From Cyclobacteriaceae bacterium (GTDB lineage Bacteria > Bacteroidota > Bacteroidia > Cytophagales > Cyclobacteriaceae), in the NCBI GenBank assembly GCA_016786495.1, contig JAEUUJ010000077.1:1-64000 (forward strand): DNA of 64,000 bases, given 5' to 3'. The notes beneath the pieces are model-generated. The model was not told the origin of the DNA. It made no database searches and worked only from the letters and a program-made list of their open reading frames with translations. This document shows positions 35,509 through 45,422 of the stretch, in pieces; position 1 is the first letter of the stretch, and each line of letters opens with the position of its first letter. The position numbers and the translations under genes are program-made.

Positions 35509-36486
35509 TTATACAGTACCCTGCTTCATAATCACCTGCGTTTCGCTTAAGGAGCGGAACACATCGAAGGTCTTGCCTTGGGTACGCAAAGCACCCAGCG
35601 CGTTGCCATATTGGGCAGCACCGATGTAGTCTTTAGGCTTTTGCAACAACCCAAAGCCGAGTCCGCCTGCAAAAGAGTCCCCGCAACCGGTAGTGTCTAC
35701 AACCTGTTTTACTTTCACCGCAGGCACAAGCTCCTCTACAAGCTTACCCTTCTTTTTAAAATACACGAGACATCCGCGCGAGTCGACCGTAATGTAGACG
35801 CACTTTACGCCTTTCGCGAGGCAGTGCAGCGCGAATTTCCGAAGGTCATCCCGATCAACATCTTCGTTCTGCGCTTCGGTAAAGTCCCGGCTTTCGTATT
35901 CTTTCTTAAACCATGAGGCATGCGCTTCCTCCAGGTTCATTTTCAGCACATCGATATATGGAAGCCAAACATCGCGATCGAGCCAGAATTTGCGCATCCG
36001 CTCACCGTTGATTAAGCATGCTGTAGTTGAACCGTGCGCATCGTAAATGATTGTCCCTTTGCTTTTGGCTTTCAGGTACTTCAGCGTTTCCAGTGAAATC
36101 TGGTAATCGCTGATCGGAATAAACACGAAAACGTTGCATGAAATAAGCTTCTTAACATCCTGAGGCACAATAGGATCCATATACCCCGTCTGCCGTTCGA
36201 GCCTGTTGTTTACGTCTGTAAACCGAAGGCTGATAATATCACCCTGGTCATTTTCAGACGTAATGTACTTAAGGTTGATTCCGCGGTATCCCTGAAAGAC
36301 CTCAACAACATTGTCCATATCCACGCTTCGCACATGCGAAACGGGTATGATTTCTATCTTATCACCCGCCAGCACCGACAACGCAATAGTCGGATGTGTT
36401 ACGCATCCCCACTTTTGAATAAGTTCGCGGTTGTGGGTAACGATGTGGTCTCGCGGAATCGGTCCAAGGATGGCAATCTTCTTCAT
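35509..36486 (-). CDS. PfkB-family carbohydrate kinase
   Basis: A 325-residue cytoplasmic kinase of the ribokinase/PfkB family. The ATP-site signature DTTGCGDSFAGG, with the catalytic Asp of GCGDSF, lies near residue 270; the N-terminal beta-clasp region is present but lacks a recognisable sugar signature. The substrate cannot be assigned. It is the seventh and last gene of the sus-type operon, 2 bases after the GH65 gene, so it probably acts on a product of glucan breakdown, or in sensing it. ATG at 36486. Confidence 0.82.
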   Translation of the reverse strand: MKKIAILGPIPRDHIVTHNRELIQKWGCVTHPTIALSVLAGDKIEIIPVSHVRSVDMDNVVEVFQGYRGINLKYITSENDQGDIISLRFTDVNNRLERQTGYMDPIVPQDVKKLISCNVFVFIPISDYQISLETLKYLKAKSKGTIIYDAHGSTTACLINGERMRKFWLDRDVWLPYIDVLKMNLEEAHASWFKKEYESRDFTEAQNEDVDRDDLRKFALHCLAKGVKCVYITVDSRGCLVYFKKKGKLVEELVPAVKVKQVVDTTGCGDSFAGGLGFGLLQKPKDYIGAAQYGNALGALRTQGKTFDVFRSLSETQVIMKQGTV

Positions 36487-36488
36487 GA

Positions 36489-38798
36489 TCAGGCAAGAAC
36501 TTTTTCGAACGTTTTGTTATGACTGAGTGAAACGGGTTCGTTATTGATTTTGATGTTGAAGGGATCGCCCGACACCAGCGTGGTTTCAATCCGCTGATTG
36601 CTCACTTTTACTTTAATCACACGCCCACGGAACTCAATGCGGAACGAATACGATTTCCATTTTTTCGGAATGAAAGGCGTAAAATGCAGTGTATCTTCTT
36701 TCACGCGCATGCCGCCAAATCCCTTGATGACCGAGAGCCACGTACCGGCCATACTGGTGATGTGACAGCCATCTTCCGTATCGTTGTTATAGTCATCCAG
36801 ATCAAGACGGGAGGTACGCAGGTACATCTCATATGCCTTTTCTTCATAGCCCAGCTTCGACGCAAGGATCACGTGAACGCAAGGCGACAACGATGACTCG
36901 TGAACGGTCATCGGTTCATAGAAATCAAAGTTGCGTTTAATGGTGTCGGTATCGAAATCATCTTCAAAGAAATACAAGCCTTGCAATACGTCAGCCTGCT
37001 TAATGAAGCATGAGCGAAGAATTCGGTCCCACGACCACTTCTGATTCAGCGGACGATCTTCTTTTGCCAATTGTGAAACCGGCATAATGTCTTTATCCAG
37101 GAATCCGTCTTGCTGCAGGATCACACCTCTTGTTTTATCTTCGGGAAGATACATGTTGTCGGCAATCTTTTTCCAGAGAGCAGTCTCATCATCCTTGAGC
37201 GATAAATTACCAACAATGCGACTGTAATCTTTCACGTTGCCGGCCTTCACGTTTGCCAGTGATTCGAGCGTGTAGTTCAACGTCCAGCGCGCAATGTAGT
37301 TGGTGTACCAGTTATTGTTAACGTTGTTCTCGTATTCATTGGGTCCGGTTACACCCAACATCACATACTTGTTCTTGTCTTTTGAGAAGTTGACACGTTG
37401 CGCCCAAAATCTTGAAATGCCTACGAGCACATCCAACCCATGACTGGAAAGATAACTTTCATCTCCGGTATACCGGATGTAATCATAGATGGCGTACGCG
37501 ATGGCTCCATTACGGTGAATTTCTTCGAAGGTGATTTCCCATTCGTTGTGACACTCCTCCCCGTTCATCGTTACCATCGGATACAACGCTGCGCCATTTT
37601 TGAAGCCGAGCTTGCCAGCATTCTCGATTGCCCGTTGCAAATGCTTATGACGATAAATCAGAAGATTCTTCGCCACCTGTTGTTCAGCCGTTCCGAGATA
37701 GAACGGAAGGCAGTACGCCTCGGTATCCCAGTAAGTACTGCCACCATATTTTTCCCCGGTAAATCCTTTCGGGCCAATGTTCAGGCGTTCGTCTTCACCC
37801 GTATAGGTTTGCGTCAACTGAAAAATGTTGAATCGGATGCCCTGTTGCGCAGCGATGTCACCTTCGATGGTAATGTCACATTCATCCCATTTGTGTTTCC
37901 AAACAGCAGCGTGATCTTCAAACAGTCGTTCGAAGCCCTTTTCTACGGCTTTATTCAGAACATCCTGACAATTTGCGACCAGCTTATCTTTCGCGTGATT
38001 TTCAGACGACAAAATAGCTCCGTACTTATAGACAACGATCTCTTTTCCCTGGTTGAGGTCTATCTGCACAATGTTACCGGCATACTTATCGCGTTCTTCA
38101 TAGTTAATCCGCTTGGAGGCTTCTTTACCGTCCTGTAGAATTGCGTAGCGCATTCCCGTAGCAACGTGAAATTTCGTTTTCTTGGTCTGTGCTACAACAA
38201 TCGCCTGGTGATCTTCGGCTTTCCTGTAAACTTCTTCCCAAAACTTCTCATCGTAGTTGGAGTCCTTATTTACCACGTCCGCGTCCACCGCAATAGAGAT
38301 TACGGCCTTTGCGGAGAAATTGACCGGTGTGAGCGCATAGCGGATAGCACCCACTTCACCATTAGCCATACTGCAGAAACGCTTCGCTTCCACATTAACC
38401 TGCTTTCCATCGGGCAGCACAGCCGAAAACTTGCGCGTTAGTAACCCGGTTTTCATATCCAGCGTCCGCACAAAGTTCACCACGTTGCACTTTGCGAGGT
38501 CAAGCTTATGGCTATCGATTGAAATGTGAATTCCAATCCAGCTTGGAGCGTTTAGCACTTTGGCAAAGTATTCCGGGTAACCGTTTTTCCACCAGCCTAC
38601 ACGGGTTTTGTCGGGATAATAAACCCCGGCAACATAACTACCCTGAAGCGTGTCACCGCTATATTCTTCTTCGAAGTTTGCACGCTGGCCCATGCGTCCG
38701 TTTCCGATGCTGAAAATACTTTCAGAGATCTTGTTGTAGTGCGCATCGAACCCTTCTTCAATTATCTGCCATTCATGATGTTTTAGGTACTCCTTCAT
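36489..38798 (-). CDS. GH65 family disaccharide phosphorylase, probably maltose phosphorylase
   Basis: A 769-residue cytoplasmic glycoside hydrolase family 65 enzyme. The (alpha/alpha)6 barrel contains KYGGSTYWDTEAYCLPFY, HNEWEITFEEIHRNGAIA, and VTGPNEYENNVNNNWYTN with the likely general-acid Glu488; the phosphate-binding region lies around ESSLSPCVHVILASKLG. Phosphorylases of this family split maltose, trehalose, kojibiose or nigerose, giving beta-glucose 1-phosphate. The adjacent beta-phosphoglucomutase confirms the phosphorylase mode, and the sus operon favours maltose. Trehalose or kojibiose phosphorylase is the alternative. ATG at 38798, 22 bases after pgmB. Confidence 0.92.
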   Translation of the reverse strand: MKEYLKHHEWQIIEEGFDAHYNKISESIFSIGNGRMGQRANFEEEYSGDTLQGSYVAGVYYPDKTRVGWWKNGYPEYFAKVLNAPSWIGIHISIDSHKLDLAKCNVVNFVRTLDMKTGLLTRKFSAVLPDGKQVNVEAKRFCSMANGEVGAIRYALTPVNFSAKAVISIAVDADVVNKDSNYDEKFWEEVYRKAEDHQAIVVAQTKKTKFHVATGMRYAILQDGKEASKRINYEERDKYAGNIVQIDLNQGKEIVVYKYGAILSSENHAKDKLVANCQDVLNKAVEKGFERLFEDHAAVWKHKWDECDITIEGDIAAQQGIRFNIFQLTQTYTGEDERLNIGPKGFTGEKYGGSTYWDTEAYCLPFYLGTAEQQVAKNLLIYRHKHLQRAIENAGKLGFKNGAALYPMVTMNGEECHNEWEITFEEIHRNGAIAYAIYDYIRYTGDESYLSSHGLDVLVGISRFWAQRVNFSKDKNKYVMLGVTGPNEYENNVNNNWYTNYIARWTLNYTLESLANVKAGNVKDYSRIVGNLSLKDDETALWKKIADNMYLPEDKTRGVILQQDGFLDKDIMPVSQLAKEDRPLNQKWSWDRILRSCFIKQADVLQGLYFFEDDFDTDTIKRNFDFYEPMTVHESSLSPCVHVILASKLGYEEKAYEMYLRTSRLDLDDYNNDTEDGCHITSMAGTWLSVIKGFGGMRVKEDTLHFTPFIPKKWKSYSFRIEFRGRVIKVKVSNQRIETTLVSGDPFNIKINNEPVSLSHNKTFEKVLA

Positions 38799-38820
38799 AC
38801 AAGTGAGGTATAATCAAGGT

Positions 38821-39465
38821 TTATATTTTTTGTAAGTCACTGTAGTTAAAATTCTGAATTGCGTTAACCACACGGTTAGCTTCCTTAAGTTTCATCGGAT
38901 TTCCTATACCCACACATTTCATCCCGGCCGCAAGGGCTGCCTCTACCCCGGCTTCCGCATCTTCGAATACCACGCAATCCGCAGGCGACAGGTTCAGCTT
39001 GCTTGCCGCCAATAAAAAAATCTCCGGATCAGGTTTACTATGAACGATCATTGTGCCATCAACAACAGCTTCAAATTCGTTTTGTATCCCAAGTATTTCA
39101 ATAATCGTCTGAGCGTTCTTGCTGCTGGATGCAAGGGCAATCTTAATATTGTCGCGTCTCAGCCTGGAAAACAACTCACGAACACCCGGGTATAGTTCAT
39201 TCGGATTCATGTTATGCACGAATTCCGTAAACCATCCATTCTTGCGGTCCGCCAACAACTCCTTCTTTTGATTCTCAAGCGATACGTTGGCGTGTTTCAG
39301 TACAATTTCCAGCGACTTCATCCGGCTTACTCCCTTGAGTTCCTCATTAATTTCCTCGGTCAGTTCGTAGTCGAACTCTTTCGCCAACCGCTTCCACGCC
39401 AGGAAGTGATAATGGGCCGTATCGACAAGAACTCCATCCAGGTCGAAAATACATGCTTTGATCAA
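38821..39465 (-). CDS. pgmB: Beta-phosphoglucomutase
   Basis: A HAD-superfamily mutase that converts beta-glucose 1-phosphate to glucose 6-phosphate. Its 214 residues carry the nucleophile loop FDLDGVLVDT (Asp8, Asp10), the cap with LKGVSRMKSLEIVL typical of beta-PGM, the ASSSKNA motif, the Lys of HSKPDPEIF, and VFEDAEAGVEAA. It works directly after GH65 and feeds Pgi and PfkA. The start is TTG at 39465: no in-frame ATG exists upstream within reach, and the nucleophile loop begins 6 residues in. It lies 11 bases after the secreted amylase gene in the sus-type operon. Confidence 0.94.
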   Translation of the reverse strand: MIKACIFDLDGVLVDTAHYHFLAWKRLAKEFDYELTEEINEELKGVSRMKSLEIVLKHANVSLENQKKELLADRKNGWFTEFVHNMNPNELYPGVRELFSRLRRDNIKIALASSSKNAQTIIEILGIQNEFEAVVDGTMIVHSKPDPEIFLLAASKLNLSPADCVVFEDAEAGVEAALAAGMKCVGIGNPMKLKEANRVVNAIQNFNYSDLQKI

Positions 39466-39476
39466 TGCAAAAATCG

Positions 39477-42353
39477 TTAATCGTTTTGTTTAATAATTTT
39501 AACCTTCACCCGGCCGCTTTGCGTTTCCACATCCGCAATATAAAGTCCCGGAGCGATCTGGCTGATATCCCAACTGTCTTCCGAAATGCGTCCCGGCTTG
39601 ATGCGAACGCCCTGCATGGTTGTGAGGCTGAGTGATCGAACCGGAACTTCTGAAACAATATTCAGGGTCCGGGCAGCGGGATTTGGATAAAGCGAAACCG
39701 AAACCTGATTCTCCGCTACCCCGGTGATGATCTGAGGTCCTCCGATCGGTACATCCGTATATATCTTGTATTCTCCCGGCTGAAGCGCTATCCCAAATGT
39801 GGTGGATGTTACAGCCAACTCGGCACCTTTCGCATAGTAGTCATACCAAGTACCCGTGTGCGGGAAATTTACATTCGTTGTTCTTCCGGTAAGTTCAAAA
39901 TTCACTACAACAACTGCATTCATTTCATCGGCCGAAGCAGGTGTTTCGGTGTACGGCTTATTCTTTAACATCACTTGCTTTTCAAGCGATGCAGAACCGA
40001 CTGAAAGTGTTACGGATCCTGAGGTAAAAATATCGTATGTGTTTCTCAGTCGAAGCAAGTCCGACACATGAGATTTCAATCCCTTGCGTTTATCGCTAAG
40101 AAGATAATCATCCCAAACTATCGGCTTTGGTGCAACACGACAATCTCCATCTCCGCCCTCTGGTCCAGGTGGATTAATTGAGCCGTCGGGGCAAGTATTG
40201 ATACTCAAATCAAATCCTAACTCACCGAATTGCCACAGCATCTTAGGGCCGGGAATGGTATAGAATATTGTCGCAGCCGCACGCGTTCGCGTTAGTGCAG
40301 TGGCCAAATCTTTTACAGAATATGTACCCGACACATTCCCGAACGTCAGGTTTTTATACATCATCCGTTCTTCATCATGACTTTCCATATAGCTGATCAA
40401 ATGAGGAACTGTCCAACTGCGGTTGCCAAAGTAAACGCCACCGAAATCTGAGTCAGATGCATAACCCATGGAACTCTGGAGGTACGCATTGTTCAGGTTG
40501 CCCCAGAGCATCATGCCCTTCCCCTCGCCCGACTTGTATTCCGCCAACTCCTTCTCTTCCGAGTTAACGGCAAGGTGTTCAAGAATTACGTAGGCATCCG
40601 GAAAGCTAGCCCAGATTTTATCGGCCATGCGTTTAAGAATGGCAATTCGCGAAGCATCATAGGCCGACCATGCCCCCACGTTATTGGGGTTATTTACCTG
40701 CGTAAAGCCTTTGGAAAGATCGAACCGATAGCCGTCAATTTTATATTCGTGCAGCCAGTAATAGTTAATAGTGTCGAGGTACTTTTTTGTATATGCACTT
40801 TCGTGGTTCATATCGTAGAACACACTGAACGGATGCGTAGCATCGACATTGAAAAACTTATTCGTGGGATTTGGTTTAAAGGTATTGTAGTTAAAGTCGA
40901 GCAGCAAATACGGATTCGGCGCGTCCTGATGGTTCATCGCAATATCGAAAATCACCGCAATTCCGTTTTGGTGGCACACGTCTATAAATTCCTTTAGCTT
41001 ATTTTTCGGTCCGTACGCTTTGTCCGGCGCAAACATGAACTGCGGATTATAACCCCAGCTGTTATTACCTCCAAACTCCATGACAGGCATCAGTTCGATG
41101 GCGTTAATTCCAAGATTTTTAAAGTAGCTGATGGTGTCGATAAGCGACTGATAATTATTAGAACCCTCTTCGAAGAAATCACGAACGAGCAGTTCGTATA
41201 CAACGAGTTTCTCTTTTGAAGGCTTGGTGAAGTTTGTCACCTGCCAATTGTAAGGCGTCTGACCGGTTTGAAAAACAGACACGCGGTTAAAATACCATTC
41301 CGGGCGAAGCGCTTTGTCAGGGTACGGTTTCAATGATGGATAGGTGGTCGCAGAAATGTACTGATCGTCGGGATCCAATATCTTATCTGCAAAAGGGTCC
41401 GCTATTCGGACTGCTTCATCCACGAGATAGTGAAAACCATATTCCACATTAGGCGTCAGGCCATCAATTTCAAGCCAGAAGTGTTCCCCATCCTTTTTCA
41501 TTTTGTAGTCAGCACTAATTGCCCAGTCATTGAAATCACCCAAAACATAAACGGACGATTTACCTGGAGCCAAGAGGCCCAAGGTAACTTTGGTTTGATC
41601 GGAATGATAGTTTATACCATCAATAATACCCGAAGGCCGAGGTTGGCTTACGGTGGCCGACCGAATGGTATACCTAAAAGAACTGGTTTTGGTTTCGGAC
41701 CCATTGTTGGCTTCAGCTACTACCTCCACCGAACCCTCAGTCTCTGTTACCTGGTGTACATACGTGAAGGTATTTACACCAGCTGTTGACGTTGCAATCG
41801 GCGTTCCGTTTATCTTGAAAGCGATTGTTGACGCTGCGTTGGTGTTAGCTGTTATTGATATGTTATCATTCTGATTTACAAGAAACGAAGATTGTGAAGG
41901 CTGACTAAATGAAACTGAAAAGTTCAGCGCCAGGTCGAAAAAGCGATCGTTATCCGTCTGTTTGTTATCATTCCAATCCCGGCTTTTTAGCTTTAAGCCT
42001 ATTCTAGTTATTTCAGCCGCCGGCTTACCAAAAAAAACCGTTGGCGTAAATGTGATTTGGTAAACATCAGGACTAACGCTAATGCGCGTACACTTGGCTG
42101 CATCTTGACCGGGAGATGTGGCAGGGTTAACATTTGTCGGGGCGTTTACATCAGCCGCACCTTTCTCTAACCAAGCCCAAATCCAAACAGGATTTGTCGC
42201 GTTGTTCCAAGGAAAACCTTGAAGTGAAGTGCCTGTCACATCAACCGTGATAGTAACGGGTTGAGATGGATTAGGCACTGCCGGACTCACGGTCACCGTC
42301 TGGGTGAACCCAACAAACGGAAGAAAAAAAATCAAAAGTAAAAATCTCCTCAT
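39477..42353 (-). CDS. Secreted multidomain GH13 amylase with T9SS sorting domain
   Basis: A 958-residue extracellular alpha-glucanase. Order: a signal peptide (to FVGFTQ), an N-terminal beta domain resembling glucan-binding modules (about 20-155), an Ig-like domain (about 160-235), a CBM48/E-set domain with LGDFNDW (about 245-340), a GH13 barrel (about 380-840) and a type IX sorting domain (last ~75 residues, SLYPNPAARTLNI). Catalytic residues are intact: Asp545 in DGYRFDLSKGF, Glu592 in VILEH and Asp in ESHDEER. It occupies the SusG place in the operon but is attached by T9SS, not as a lipoprotein. ATG 42353 was chosen because it begins the signal peptide. Confidence 0.92.
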   Translation of the reverse strand: MRRFLLLIFFLPFVGFTQTVTVSPAVPNPSQPVTITVDVTGTSLQGFPWNNATNPVWIWAWLEKGAADVNAPTNVNPATSPGQDAAKCTRISVSPDVYQITFTPTVFFGKPAAEITRIGLKLKSRDWNDNKQTDNDRFFDLALNFSVSFSQPSQSSFLVNQNDNISITANTNAASTIAFKINGTPIATSTAGVNTFTYVHQVTETEGSVEVVAEANNGSETKTSSFRYTIRSATVSQPRPSGIIDGINYHSDQTKVTLGLLAPGKSSVYVLGDFNDWAISADYKMKKDGEHFWLEIDGLTPNVEYGFHYLVDEAVRIADPFADKILDPDDQYISATTYPSLKPYPDKALRPEWYFNRVSVFQTGQTPYNWQVTNFTKPSKEKLVVYELLVRDFFEEGSNNYQSLIDTISYFKNLGINAIELMPVMEFGGNNSWGYNPQFMFAPDKAYGPKNKLKEFIDVCHQNGIAVIFDIAMNHQDAPNPYLLLDFNYNTFKPNPTNKFFNVDATHPFSVFYDMNHESAYTKKYLDTINYYWLHEYKIDGYRFDLSKGFTQVNNPNNVGAWSAYDASRIAILKRMADKIWASFPDAYVILEHLAVNSEEKELAEYKSGEGKGMMLWGNLNNAYLQSSMGYASDSDFGGVYFGNRSWTVPHLISYMESHDEERMMYKNLTFGNVSGTYSVKDLATALTRTRAAATIFYTIPGPKMLWQFGELGFDLSINTCPDGSINPPGPEGGDGDCRVAPKPIVWDDYLLSDKRKGLKSHVSDLLRLRNTYDIFTSGSVTLSVGSASLEKQVMLKNKPYTETPASADEMNAVVVVNFELTGRTTNVNFPHTGTWYDYYAKGAELAVTSTTFGIALQPGEYKIYTDVPIGGPQIITGVAENQVSVSLYPNPAARTLNIVSEVPVRSLSLTTMQGVRIKPGRISEDSWDISQIAPGLYIADVETQSGRVKVKIIKQND

Positions 42354-42381
42354 CACAAATCGTTTATTTATTAAAGTGAAA

Positions 42382-42402
42382 CAGGAGCCAATATGGCTCC
42401 TG
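42382..42402 (-). terminator. Intercistronic hairpin between susE and the amylase gene
   Basis: A perfect 8-bp stem (CAGGAGCC / GGCTCCTG) with a 5-base loop in the 76-base gap between susE and the amylase gene. On the minus strand it is followed by a short T-run only. It may be a partial attenuator or an mRNA 3'-end stabiliser that gives susCDE higher message levels. Confidence 0.5.
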
Positions 42403-42429
42403 TTCAAATATCAAACTACAAAGAAATCA

Positions 42430-43800
42430 TCAATCGTTGTGTCGCGTAACTACGATTGTTGGGCTGGCTGGATTTGTAAAGTCCAACGTAATTGAATGAA
42501 GTCCGCCGGTAACGTTGATATCAGATCCACCCTCTTCGAGAGATCCATTAGCTCCGTTGTCGCCATAGTTAGTTGACCAATTGTTGGCATCTCGGATCTT
42601 AAACGCACCTGTTTCCAGTACGATGTTCTTCAACGTCCAAATATTCTCGTTTCTCCAATCTTTTACGAACTGAGCATCCAGCTTATCCTGAATTCCGTTA
42701 GCCGGATCAACATCCTGACCCCAGTTATTCCACGCACTTCCTACGAGTCCCCACGCACGATCTGCCGGTTCGATGGTCAATGTGAGATTCTTTTCATCAA
42801 AAATGAAAAGATACTTTCCAGCGGTAATTGAGATATCGGTACCTCCTGCTTCAAGCGAGCCATTCGCGCCATTGTCACCATAGTTGGTACCCCAGTCATT
42901 GTTCTTGCGAATTTTGAACTGTCCTGTTTTTACCTGACCGATCGCCTTCCAGGTATCGGAAGAGTCATCGTAGTAAAAATCAAGGTCCGGAGTAACAGTA
43001 GCGTTCGCTGCACCTTCTGGTTCAGGATTGCCCCAGTTGTTCCAGGCCGAACCAACAATACCCCATGAGTAGTTTTCAATCGTATAGGTATTGTTAGTGG
43101 TATTAAAGGTAATCTTCTTCGGTCCTGCGGTAACTGTAATATCAGAACCACCAGCCTCGAGTGTACCATCGGCTCCGTTGTCACCTACGTTAACATCCCA
43201 ACTATTATTCTGTCTGAATTTAATTTGTCCGGCCCGTACTTTAACATAGGCTACAATCACGCCCGCGGTAGACGTAGTGAAGAACGGTGCATCAGGACCG
43301 TTACCCCAGTTATTGTATGCGCCTCCTACAACTCCCCAAGGTGTTGAAAGGTTCAGGAATGCAGAATACGGAGTTACGGTAATGGTGAAAGCCTCCGAAG
43401 AAACAACTTCATTGGTGGTCAGTCTGCCATCTACACGTACGTTCAGTGTTGCGGACTCTTCGGCTTCAAAATCAAGATTCAACAAAATTCCATTCAGTTC
43501 TTCCGCCATGAATGTTTTTGTTGTGCTTGCGCCAACATTGACTGTCTTAGGATCGCTAAAGTCTCCAGCTTTATCCATGTAAATTGTATACGAAGGAGAA
43601 GCTGTGAATCCAAAGTCAGGAGTGTCCCATGAAATCGTTAAGACTTCATCTCCCGCCATTTCTTCTGTCAACACGATATCATTATCCGATGCCGTTGTTG
43701 TCAGTGTGGCGTTGGGGTTCAACGAGGCTGTGGGAAGATCGCTTTCACACGCCACGAGCGCAATTCCGAGAATTGCAGAAAAAAGATATTTCGTTTTCAT
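42430..43800 (-). CDS. susE: SusE-like outer-membrane starch-binding lipoprotein
   Basis: A 456-residue surface lipoprotein (LVAC, Cys18). An N-terminal SusE-type Ig-like domain (about 35-145) is followed by three tandem starch-binding modules (about 155-242, 246-345 and 350-452). Each module begins WG-x-VG-A-NNWG and contains FR/KIR-NN-W---GDNGA-G-LE-GG-DI, with aromatic residues suited to stacking on glucan. It binds glucan outside the cell and helps SusC/SusD uptake. Two possible ATG starts exist (43809 and 43800); I chose 43800, with a GAAAG stretch just upstream and the signal peptide following at once. It lies 40 bases after susD in the operon. Confidence 0.88.
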   Translation of the reverse strand: MKTKYLFSAILGIALVACESDLPTASLNPNATLTTTASDNDIVLTEEMAGDEVLTISWDTPDFGFTASPSYTIYMDKAGDFSDPKTVNVGASTTKTFMAEELNGILLNLDFEAEESATLNVRVDGRLTTNEVVSSEAFTITVTPYSAFLNLSTPWGVVGGAYNNWGNGPDAPFFTTSTAGVIVAYVKVRAGQIKFRQNNSWDVNVGDNGADGTLEAGGSDITVTAGPKKITFNTTNNTYTIENYSWGIVGSAWNNWGNPEPEGAANATVTPDLDFYYDDSSDTWKAIGQVKTGQFKIRKNNDWGTNYGDNGANGSLEAGGTDISITAGKYLFIFDEKNLTLTIEPADRAWGLVGSAWNNWGQDVDPANGIQDKLDAQFVKDWRNENIWTLKNIVLETGAFKIRDANNWSTNYGDNGANGSLEEGGSDINVTGGLHSITLDFTNPASPTIVVTRHND

Positions 43801-43840
43801 TTCTTTCATTGTTATAGTAATGTTCTTCACCATAAACTTA

Positions 43841-45403
43841 TTATTCCGCACCCGCGTAACCCTCATTTTGACCAAGTTTTGGATTCAAAACTCTGTCGGA
43901 TGCCGGTACAGGGAATAAATTTCTGAAAGCCGGTGTAGAAGTTCCGTCTTTCACACCACCTTTCCACGGCCAGAGGTATGAACCACCCGTAAATTTATTA
44001 AACCGGATCAAGTCAGTTCTGCGGTGGCCTTCCCAATACAGTTCGCGCGCGCGTTCGTCCAGAATAAAATCAAGGGTTAATTGCGCGCCTGTGATGTTAC
44101 CGATCGCAGGATCTCCTGAACGGTTACGCAACTGATTTACGTATCCAAGTGCAGTTGTAGCATCTCCACCCGAACCTCCGCGAAGTACCGCTTCAGCATA
44201 CATCAGGTAAGCGTCTGCCAAACGGAACATCGGGAAATCGGTGTTAACAAAGCCAGTATTGGTTGGATCGCCACTAGCTCCTGTTGATGTAGTATTTCTG
44301 AATTTATAAACACCATAACCATCGGTAGCAGTGTTCTGCGCCTCAATTTCCAGATTTTGCCCATCAGTCACGAAATAATCACGATTGTCGGTGCCACCGA
44401 ACTTGTTAACTAGTTCCTTGGTGGTTCTAAGACCATCCCAACCAAGATTGGTTCCATCCAAGTTACCTGCAGCTCCCTTAATCATCGTCCAGACTGCACT
44501 GTATGATTTAGAATACTGTGCATCACTGGTGAATGCCAAAATGATTTCAGGGCTGGTATTGTTATCAGCTAAAAAGTTGTTCTGATATTTAGGAGAAAGA
44601 GTATAGCCTGAGCTAATAACTTCATTGAGCTGCGTTATTGCGTCTGTATAACGTCCATTTCCTGTTCCCAGGAATACCTCAGCATTCAGGTACAACTTGG
44701 CGAGCAACATGGCACACGCAGTCTTATCGGCCCGACCGTACTCAAATTTTGGAGTACCCATTTCATCTTTAATTGCCAATAGTTCTGACTCGATGTAGTC
44801 AAAAAGTTCGGGACGCTGGATCTCCTCAGGCAAAAATGCACCCGGAAGATCTGCCTCTGTCACAAATGGAACTCGTCCGAAAAGATTCATCCCATAGTAA
44901 TACGCCAGAGCTCTCAGAAATCTTGCTTCACGATTATATTGAACCAACGCAGTTTCAGATTTTCCTGCGGTAGCACGGATGAACTCATTTGCAAGAACCA
45001 CAGTGTTCATTACTCTGGCAAACGCGAATTCACCAACACCGTCGGTTGGCAACCAGGTATGATTGTGCAAGTTGAAGATCGTGCTGCTAAAGTCGTTTGG
45101 ATAGGTCCAAACGGCCTCATCGGTAGTAAGTTCTTCCATGTTCCACATCATACGCAAAAAACTGCTGTTTCCTTCGTCTGACGTGTTGATATCAGAATTT
45201 CCAGCAGGACCTTGCTGACCCGTCAACACAAATGACGCATACAACTTAGCCAGACCTGCCTTATAAGATTCCGGTGTGGTGTACACATCCGCAGATGTTG
45301 TCACATCGTTATCGAGCGGCTTAACATCCAGATCGCCAAAGCACGAAGTCAGTAGTGCAGCGCACGTTAACGATCCCAGTTGAATTATCTTAGTTATTTT
45401 CAT
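43841..45403 (-). CDS. susD: SusD/RagB-family nutrient-binding lipoprotein
   Basis: A 520-residue surface lipoprotein (LLTSC, Cys21) of the SusD/RagB family, the lid of the SusCD transporter. Family marks are the N-terminal TPL/KPLDNDVTTSADVYTTPESYKAGL segment, tetratricopeptide-like helices with REARFLRALAYYYGMNLFG, the DADAYLMYAEA-type segment (FRLADAYLMYAEAV), LDERARELYWEGHRRTDLIRF and the C-terminal FPVPASDRVLNPKLGQN. It partners the SusC encoded 19 bases upstream and SusE downstream. Specificity for alpha-glucan is inferred from the operon. ATG at 45403. Confidence 0.95.
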   Translation of the reverse strand: MKITKIIQLGSLTCAALLTSCFGDLDVKPLDNDVTTSADVYTTPESYKAGLAKLYASFVLTGQQGPAGNSDINTSDEGNSSFLRMMWNMEELTTDEAVWTYPNDFSSTIFNLHNHTWLPTDGVGEFAFARVMNTVVLANEFIRATAGKSETALVQYNREARFLRALAYYYGMNLFGRVPFVTEADLPGAFLPEEIQRPELFDYIESELLAIKDEMGTPKFEYGRADKTACAMLLAKLYLNAEVFLGTGNGRYTDAITQLNEVISSGYTLSPKYQNNFLADNNTSPEIILAFTSDAQYSKSYSAVWTMIKGAAGNLDGTNLGWDGLRTTKELVNKFGGTDNRDYFVTDGQNLEIEAQNTATDGYGVYKFRNTTSTGASGDPTNTGFVNTDFPMFRLADAYLMYAEAVLRGGSGGDATTALGYVNQLRNRSGDPAIGNITGAQLTLDFILDERARELYWEGHRRTDLIRFNKFTGGSYLWPWKGGVKDGTSTPAFRNLFPVPASDRVLNPKLGQNEGYAGAE

Positions 45404-45422
45404 AATGCTTTATTATCGCAGA

